A stretch of DNA of 64,000 nucleotides, taken from assembly GCA_030248295.1 (NCBI GenBank), contig JASANH010000390.1:62001-126000 (forward strand), read 5' to 3'. The number at the start of each line of letters is the position of its first letter. Within the stretch, counting starts at the first letter, position 1. Below are positions 57,801-64,000 of the stretch, piece after piece. Origin of the DNA: Mesodorylaimus sp. YZB2_4 (taxonomy: Eukaryota > Nematoda > Enoplea > Dorylaimida > Dorylaimidae). The translations under genes and the position numbers were made by a program. The notes under the pieces were generated by a model. That model was given only the letters and a program-made list of their open reading frames with translations, had not been told where the DNA came from and searched no databases.

Positions 57801-58735
57801 TGGATAAATCGCAAGCTAGTAGACGTCTTTTGTCGGATAGCAATGATGATCACATCGATTCCACACCATCCCACATCAGCTATCACGATACTGGTGGTTA
57901 TCATTATCAGTCGGCTGCCAGTGGCAACAGATATGAAAGCCCATTATCGACTGGAATATCTCGTCAACCACCAGCCGACTCTAACTCCAAGTCTCCGTTG
58001 AAAAGTATTTTGAAAAAACAACCTACTTTCGATAGCACCACCAGCTCGAGCACGTATAATCGCTATGGCGAACAAGAAAGAAAAAATTCAGATGGCGATG
58101 GAAGTCGAGCTATGAACTTTATTGAACGCCTAAGACGTCATTTAAGCAATGAGAAATCCCCTGAACCACCAGATTTTGTAACCAGCTCATCAGCGCTGCG
58201 TTCAAAAAATGATTCAGCCATCTTTACTGGATCTAACGATACGAATGCTTTGGACTACCCATCCACTGGTCTCTACTCCAGCGAGGGTATTGATGGAAAA
58301 CAAGGGCACAAATCGAAACGCGGTCAAATGCACAGCGGACGTCGCCGAACGGCTGAAATAAGATACGGTGGTGCCGATGGGGGTTCGGGATATGCGGACG
58401 ATTATCATTACACTGGTGCTGCACCAAAACGTGCGACATCGCCTATTGATAAGATCAAGGGACTATTCAATGGCAATACCAACCCAAAGGGTCAAACGGG
58501 TGTCGGAAGTGGCGTACCGAGTTATCACTATTCGACAAGCACATCACCATACGCGCACTATCAGCCAACTCCAGCCAGCACTAGCACGACTACTCGCGAT
58601 GTGGGCGCTTTGAATAGTAATTATACGCCTGGATATAGGAAGCCCTATCAGAGTAGTGGAACATCGTACCGCCCAACATCGTACGGGCCGTCCACCCGCT
58701 ACAACTGGTATGATGATAATTCATCACTGTATTAG
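48852..58735 (+). CDS. unc-82: NUAK-family serine/threonine kinase (UNC-82-like), long isoform
   Basis: Exons 48852-49334, 50560-50680, 50734-50951, 51008-51127, 51188-51320, 52216-52349, 52408-53382, 53438-54572, 54737-54921, 55387-56221, 57240-58735 total 5835 nt (1944 residues). The N-terminus has a His/Gly-rich stretch. Kinase domain ~138-395: [19 protein letters not shown] (Lys165), HRDLKLEN (~257), DFGLSN (Asp277), and activation loop [16 protein letters not shown], with Thr292 at the LKB1 site. [20 protein letters not shown] and [13 protein letters not shown] fit NUAK1/2. The rest is a very long, low-complexity, Ser/Glu-rich tail with RxxS-type sites, as in C. elegans UNC-82, which organises muscle thick filaments and M-lines. 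The intron before exon 6 contains a SINE. Two alternative 3' ends are visible. Exon 8 ends AAA-G, so its donor is one base inside the GGT. Confidence 0.9.
49335..50559 (+). other. First intron of NUAK gene
   Basis: A 1.2-kb intron splitting the kinase N-lobe between the Gly-rich loop and the catalytic Lys. It holds open frames on both strands (50060-50460), but none shows a domain, and no repeat was recognised. Confidence 0.6.
51395..51828 (-). mobile_element. tRNA-derived SINE, family A, full-length copy
   Basis: The most complete copy. Minus-strand head at 51828: CGCGTTGGTGCAGCGGGGC (A box TGGTGCAGCGG), CTCTCCGTATTGCGTGG, then GGGTTCGATCCCC (B box complement at 51747-51756). The body runs left to about 51418. 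The plus-strand T-rich stretch at 51393-51417 is the A-rich tail on the minus strand. It lies in a NUAK intron, antisense to the gene. Confidence 0.82.
56921..57021 (+). CDS. unc-82: Alternative last coding exon of the NUAK gene (short isoform)
   Basis: After the exon ending 56221 (phase 1), the acceptor TTTTGCAG at 56920 opens a 101-nt segment coding [18 protein letters not shown], then [15 protein letters not shown] and a stop at 57019-57021. The splice phase fits, giving 4440 nt in total (1479 residues). AATAAA at 57166-57171 follows, before the acceptor of the long last exon at 57239. The long isoform skips this exon and adds 498 residues. The basic, Tyr-rich ending differs completely from the long tail. 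Confidence 0.6.
57166..57171 (+). terminator. Candidate intronic poly(A) signal, NUAK short isoform
   Basis: AATAAA 145 nt after the stop of the short last exon and 68 nt before the next acceptor. Another AATAAA at 56775 could serve a read-through form that ends HVLS and stops at 56241. Confidence 0.5.
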
Positions 58736-60672
58736 GAAATGTCTAGGGCACACTGGGGTCGCTGTCCCCTGGCAGCTAATAAGTGTTACATAGCAAAATA
58801 TTCTTTTATGGTATTTCTGAGCAAAGATTGTACCACTTTTGATTTTATTTTACTTACTACCTGGAAATGTATTAGAATGTGAACAGAACCCTACTTTTGG
58901 TGCAAAGTACTCCCGTATTACCATGGTTTTAGACTGTGATACTGTATGTGCTTGGCGAGCAGTGAAAGAGGCTAAATGCGAAATGGAGTTGGTTTCTTCC
59001 TTTTTTATGTGCTTATCTCATTCATAGGATTACTCAAAATAGCTGTGTGTCAAGAAACCTTCTAGAATAGGTGTGGAAATGAATAAAATTGTGGAAACCA
59101 TACAAAAGTTTAAATGACGATTAGTTTCTTCTTATACACTTGTATTTAATTGAACTGGCAGCCATCAGTTAAGTGAGAAATCATCCGCATCGGATAAAAG
59201 GTGCATATCGTGGAATTTCTTCCGCCGATCTTGCACTGCAGGGGTCGCATCCAATCACCGCTTCATCGCATTCTACTTGCCAAGGTGGTTCTAGTAGAAG
59301 TGCCTTGAAGTTCAGGATACGCCAGTTTGACGCAAAAACTCGGATACATGCAGTGATAAACAGTCATTCATTTCAATAGTTTTGATGGAGACTAGAAAAT
59401 GGGCATAATTTCCATCTCACTATGTACTGTCCTCCTCGCATAATGTGCTCTCAAATTCGAGTAATTACCTGATCAGGTTTACTTACTTGCCTTACCCATG
59501 GCTGATAAATAGGTACTGGACGCTCTTGAGCTTACAGTATGTCTAACGAATGCTGCTGGGTTTTTTGCCTAAACCCAAGCCAAGAAAAAATCCGATTAAG
59601 CATTTGTTTACAGAATGTTGGTACGACTGAGAGATGGTGTCGACTCCCCTTTTTTGACCTGTTGGTTATACTGCATCAAGGATCTACCGGTATACATGTA
59701 TTGTAGATTACCGATATTTGCTGGATCTACCGGTATTTGCCAGTTGTGCAGCGCTCCTCTGCCATATTGAGCAGCTGGGCTCTTAAAAGGTCAGGTTCAC
59801 TCCCTGGAGAAAAAGGTTGGTTTGTGGGACTGCCAGGCCGTGTATGACTCACTTAGCACAGTAAAGTTAAAGTTTTCAAGTAAAGAAATGGAAGCTAAGC
59901 CGGAGGGAAGTCCCGGCTATAACGGACAGGGTTCAAAGCCAAGACTTTCACCCACTATAGACCATTTCACAGTTTCTAAACAGTGCTAAACACTATGAGG
60001 AGTGTCTGCTCCAGGATGCTACCATGTGGCGGTAAGCGCATAGAGATGGAGAACCGTTCCTTACATGACATTTCGTCTATGGTAATTAGAAGGTTTTACT
60101 GCTGACCTTTGAGGCTTTAACTGAACCGCCCAGTCTACAAAATCTAGACGAGATCTGTTGAGACGTTATAAAAGGCAATGAAGAGAGTTCATGGGCGCTT
60201 GATACCTTTCCGGCACTGATATCTACAGACATCACAAAAATTTTTTTATTTTTTTTTGTAGGCTGAAGCCCGTTTTTGCCTCTATCCGGCAAACAGTCAA
60301 ACCTTATAAGCAAGGTTGTGCGGGGTACAGACAGCATGGTCTCTCTGCGTGTGTCCACTAGGAGCACCTCCACCCACGCGATGGCTGTGAACCCTGTCGG
60401 CGTTGCAGAGGTCCTCTATTTGAGAAAACCTGTCTCTGTAACTATGTAAGCAGAGCATGTTCAGGTGACCCTTGACTTGCTTCGTCCTCGCATATATGAA
60501 GATAAAACGGATTATCGCGAGCAAGGTAATCGGCGCCACGAGCCACGCCTCATCAATTTTTCATTTCCCATTATTCCTAATCATCGCTCATCCGAATGAG
60601 ATTTTTGCCTATCCTATTCAGTCAGTCTCCCGTTGAGTCGAGTCCCATCAGCCCCGCAACAAGTCTCTTCTG
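58736..60672. other. NUAK 3' flank and intergenic
   Basis: AATAAA at 59082-59087, 347 nt after the stop, is the likely poly(A) signal of the long isoform. A SINE family A fragment lies at 60242-60410. Otherwise nothing recognised. Confidence 0.5.
60242..60410 (-). mobile_element. SINE family A, 3'-end fragment
   Basis: Matches the A-tail end of the full copy near 51.4 kb: T-rich run, then GGCTGAAGCCCGTTTTTGCC, TCAAACCTTATAAGCA, TCTCTGCGTGTGTCCACTAG, GAGCACCTCCACC. The tRNA-like head is absent, which is a typical 5' truncation. Confidence 0.7.
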
Positions 60673-61679
60673 ATGGCCAGTAATTCAACATTCAATTTCA
60701 CTATCTCACCGCCCAGCAGCACAGCCCTTGGTATCGGGGTATGGTACATTTGCACGAGTGTGGTTTTCATATTCCTTCAACTAACATGCGCTTATTTGAT
60801 CTCCATCGACAAGGAAATGAAGAATCCAACATACAAATTCGTCATCAGCCAAAGCATAGCCGACTCGATCGAGCTGATCGCCATTGCTCTGTACTCTGGC
60901 ATCACAAGCATCATTGGGCTCCAACACCTACTCGTCCATCGTTTCATGTCCTTCGTCTGCCTCAGCGCGTGGTACGTCAACTGTGTGCTGTTCGTGTTTG
61001 TTGCGTTCAGTCGGTGGATTTCGATTACTCGAGCGCACTTGCTTGCTTATATTTTCAGGTAGATCCGTAGATCCGATCAGGTTGTCTTAAGACTCGTGTG
61101 TTTTCCTGCACTTCTAGACCTCTCATCATGAAGATACTTCACGCGATTTCTTGGATTCCACTAACCCTCCTCGTCCTTTATGGCACAGTGTTCCATGAAT
61201 CGAGCGCTCTCCTGTATTTCCCCGAGGCCTACACGTGGGGATTTGATCTGAACAGCACCATAGGCGAGGTGTGGCACTGGGCCGATCTTGGTTTTAATAC
61301 AACTTTAGCCACTGTCGAAATGTCTCTCAACATCATGTCGCTGATTTGGTTGTACCAAAGGCGCAAACAGGTAAAAAGTTTAGCAACCACGGAGAATAGG
61401 CGTAGGGAAAAGAAATTATTGATTCAATGTTTTATCGTTGGCTGCATGTTCTTTGGCACGGATGTCATGTTCACATTAGTCAATATTTTTGAATGGGATT
61501 CTCTCACAGCATATCTTTTCTCGCACGTGATTTGGTTGTGCAATCATTGCATAAACCCTATTGTCTATTTGGCTTTTAATTATAGATTGAGAAGAAATTT
61601 TTTGAAGCTGATGACTTTCAAAAAATATAAAATCGGTGTTATTGTTCCTGCCGTTGTGATCGAGGGCAATATAACGTGA
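60673..61679 (+). CDS. Serpentine chemoreceptor-like GPCR (nematode Srx/Srt type)
   Basis: Two exons, 60673-61058 and 61118-61679 (948 nt, 315 residues), joined across a 59-nt intron. The N-terminus is extracellular with Asn-linked sites (NSTFNFT). Seven hydrophobic segments follow. NPTYKFVISQSIADSIELIA lies in TM2. FSRWISITRAHLLAYIF takes the place of the DRY region after TM3. TM7 has CINPIVYLAFNYRLRRNF, an NPxxY-like motif followed by a basic helix. Nematode chemoreceptor families share the 'NPxYKF ... INPIVYL' framework; I cannot separate Srx from Srt or Srsx by eye. The likely ligand is an external or neuromodulatory cue, unknown. A single-copy receptor here contrasts with the usual clustered arrangement. 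Confidence 0.8.
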
Positions 61680-63788
61680 GTTCTGAGCATAGGCATAGAC
61701 AACTGCAGAGGCAAGTTCTGCTCTGATCTTACTTCCTCTCGGGGAACATTGTTTGTAAAAATTTAAAAATTTTGTGGTGTTTTGTGCTTTTTAGTTGCTC
61801 ATTTACTGCTCCTCTTATTGTGAGACGAGTGAGCCTACAACTTTTTGTCAGAGACCTGCACCCCGGCTTGCTTGGCCAGTCATATAGCTACACGAATCGC
61901 CACGTCTGTTCTTCTATGCTTATCGTGCGTTAAACCTTTTTTGTCAATGTCTTGCAATCAGCAGGTATTGTTATCGCTTTTGTATTTTTGTATGCTTGAC
62001 AACGTAGACTGCGTGCTCTACCAACTGTACGCATCATATAAACCTTGTTTTCTTCAGAATGTAAAATTATGTCGGTATTGGAGCCCACACATCCCCATTT
62101 AATCTGCAGTCTGGTAACAGGGCTGCTTACAATTGAGTTTAAGCGCTTGATTCCGACATTAAATTGCAGCAGTAAGCTGCAGTTGCTAATCACATTTCTT
62201 CAGCTTCGTTGGTGAAAAATAACACAATATAGCTTTTTATAGGTCCTTCGCCTGAACAATGTGTCTGATGGTGAATTCGGACACGAAAACATCATTTGGC
62301 TCGGCATGATCAAAAGTCGCCCCCCCCCCCACAACTCACCCCCATGCAAGTAGCCTCCGCCACATCTCGCCCCACACGACTCGCCCCTGCCCCCCTGGGC
62401 CAAATCATTTTGGAGTTACAGATGACCTGATCGTTAGGTCAGCATTTGTGTCGAGTATCACAGCAGGCTATACGAGAGATCTTGCCAATGCCCATTTTTG
62501 TTCTGAATCAGTAGGCTATCTCTCTAAAAACCCCTCTCTTCGAATATTTTTTTGGAGCCTGATTATTTCGAAAATGGCGAGTTGTGACGCGGAAAAATGC
62601 ATTCCTAAAGGCTGCAATGTTTTCAATGTTTTTGAAAGGCAAGCCTTTTTTCGTACAGCAATTTTTGCAGTCTTTCAAAGCTTTTCAGCTTTTCTAGGAC
62701 TGCAATCATCTGCAAGTTCCCTGCAGTCATTTAGGACTACCCCACTATCGATTATGTGCCTGATCACAGCTGATCACTGAACGAAATTTGATCATCATCA
62801 AAAAAATTCGACTGGTTAGCCTTCGGTCGAGTCGCTCAGAAACCCTCTCTTAAATGTTTTCGACAACATAAATATAATATAGAATAAGTCAAAGGTGGAG
62901 TTGTGCGTGGGCGAGTTGCATGGATGCGAGTTGTAAAGGGGGCGACTTTTCCGCACACCATTTGCCTCAGATTCATTCAAGAATTTGACACACAATACCA
63001 AACAAAAGCCATAAAAGCTCATTTGCTTCCTCTTCCTCATGTATATACATAATATATAGCATATCCATGCTCTTCCTTCTAAATTTACAAGGCACAGTAC
63101 ACTTTGCTTTGATCTAAAGCGCTTTCAGTGATGCTCAGGTTGGCATTTGGGCGATTTTTCAAGATCACGCGGCGACAAAGGTGAAATGATTAGCATACTC
63201 TCTGAACTTTAGCTAATCCGTCTTATTTGCATTTTCGATTCGCCAAGATTGGCAATGAGGACGAATACCTAAAACAGATCAAACTCAAAGAAAGACCTTT
63301 TGAAGCACATGAAGATTTTTCCTTTTTTACTTCGTATGCATGTTTCTTGCATAATCAAACGTGAGTATGCTCTCGTGGTTGATTGACTCAGAACGGACAT
63401 ATGTGGAATGTGGAACGGACATATGTCATCCTCTGCGTAGAGGCTGCTCATACGAGTACGTATATTAGCGCATGATTCGTGTCAAAACAATGTCAGAAAG
63501 CAGAGTCGAAAAACTCAGCAAAGCAACTCAGTTCAGCACACAGATTTAGTGGAAGAATAATTCAGTTGACCTGTAGTTCTTTCCTGTGCACTGCTGTAGG
63601 TGCTGGTGGCACTGCCCGTGTCTTAAAACTGAAGAAATGCAGTGTTCGTTTCGTGCACCTGTAACCACACCCAATTTACTGGTGAAGCACCCGGTATAGA
63701 TAACAGCAACACCTACCCATAGACAACGAGGGAAGGCACATCATATACCCAAGAACTAGAACACTTTGCATGGAACACGCTGATAACA
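61680..63788. other. Intergenic with MITE-like element
   Basis: Apart from the inverted-repeat element at 62312-62950, no gene or RNA was recognised. Confidence 0.5.
62312..62950. mobile_element. MITE-like non-autonomous DNA element
   Basis: Left end: AAAAGTCGCC, then a C-run, ACAACTC, CCATGCAA. Right end, complemented: AAAAGTCGCCCCCTTTACAACTC, then GCATCCATGCAACTCGCCC. The ends are inverted copies of about 45 bp with mismatches and a variable C-run. Extra GGCGAGT words (complement ACTCGCC) occur inside both ends. About 640 bp without a coding frame. No clear target duplication seen. The right-end sequence is quoted in two blocks. Confidence 0.6.
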
Positions 63789-63937
63789 CTAGTCATCCTC
63801 TATCACCCGTTCTTCTAGGTTGTTCTGTGGTGACCGGACTGGATTCCCGTTGTTGTTCTCGAGAATATGGCTGACGACCAGGAGCTGGATAGGTGCAGGC
63901 CTAAGGTAAACACTACGCCCCTGACACACCTCTATAG
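63789..63937 (-). CDS. Possible last exon of a minus-strand gene leaving the window
   Basis: On the minus strand an acceptor-like GTGTCAG is followed by an open frame (GRSVYLRPAPIQLLVVSHIL, then ENNNGNPVRSPQNN and an acidic end) closing with TAG. No family is recognised, the upstream exon would lie outside or near the window edge, and the acceptor position is uncertain. Listed because the sequence has a normal amino-acid mix in a region otherwise without open frames. Confidence 0.25.
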
Positions 63938-64000
63938 GGTGTGTAGTGTTTGAAAGATCTATCCGCAGACAGATCAGCAAGGTTCCGCGGAGAGCTTTCT

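Overview
This is a piece of a repeat-rich animal genome, most likely a nematode. The evidence is a serpentine chemoreceptor of the nematode Srx/Srt type, a two-Ig secreted protein of the ZIG type, two insulin-like peptides with the extra cysteine pair seen in many nematode insulins, and a NUAK kinase with the very long tail of UNC-82. Introns cluster at 51-62 nt with GTAAGT donors and TTTTCAG/TTTTAG acceptors. The species cannot be named, and the long intergenic and transposon-filled stretches are unlike the compact Caenorhabditis genomes.

Layout. 1-7900 (+): 3' part of a mosaic secreted protease (SRCR, C-type lectin, kringle, LDLa, PAN, two LDLa, SRCR, trypsin); its first long intron carries a SINE and a hAT-like element. 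7.9-14.3 kb: intergenic, with a SINE copy and a tandemly duplicated, decaying Cys-rich (CXC-like) ORF. 14322-20505 (+): class C GPCR that appears to carry two Venus-flytrap domains in tandem. 23186-25230 (+): two-Ig secreted protein (ZIG/ImpL2-like). 27139-27634 (+) and 35713-36860 (+): two related insulin-like genes. 28613-32391 (-): SLC6 transporter of the GABA-transporter type, lying between the insulin genes. 41831-43584 (+): globin with long extensions at both ends. 45.7-47.5 kb: GATC-rich and GGATC repeats. 48852-58735 (+): NUAK/UNC-82 kinase with two alternative last exons. 60673-61679 (+): chemoreceptor GPCR. 62.3-62.95 kb: MITE-like element. The right edge may hold the last exon of a minus-strand gene.

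Exons were assembled by hand from splice signals and checked for reading-frame phase. The class C GPCR, ZIG, insulin, globin, NUAK (both endings) and chemoreceptor models each sum to a multiple of three, and the protease phases join throughout. The SLC6 model has one unresolved junction. Functionally, the middle of the window is rich in signalling: insulin-like ligands, a possible insulin-binding Ig protein, a neurotransmitter-type transporter and two GPCRs. Co-function is an inference from position only.
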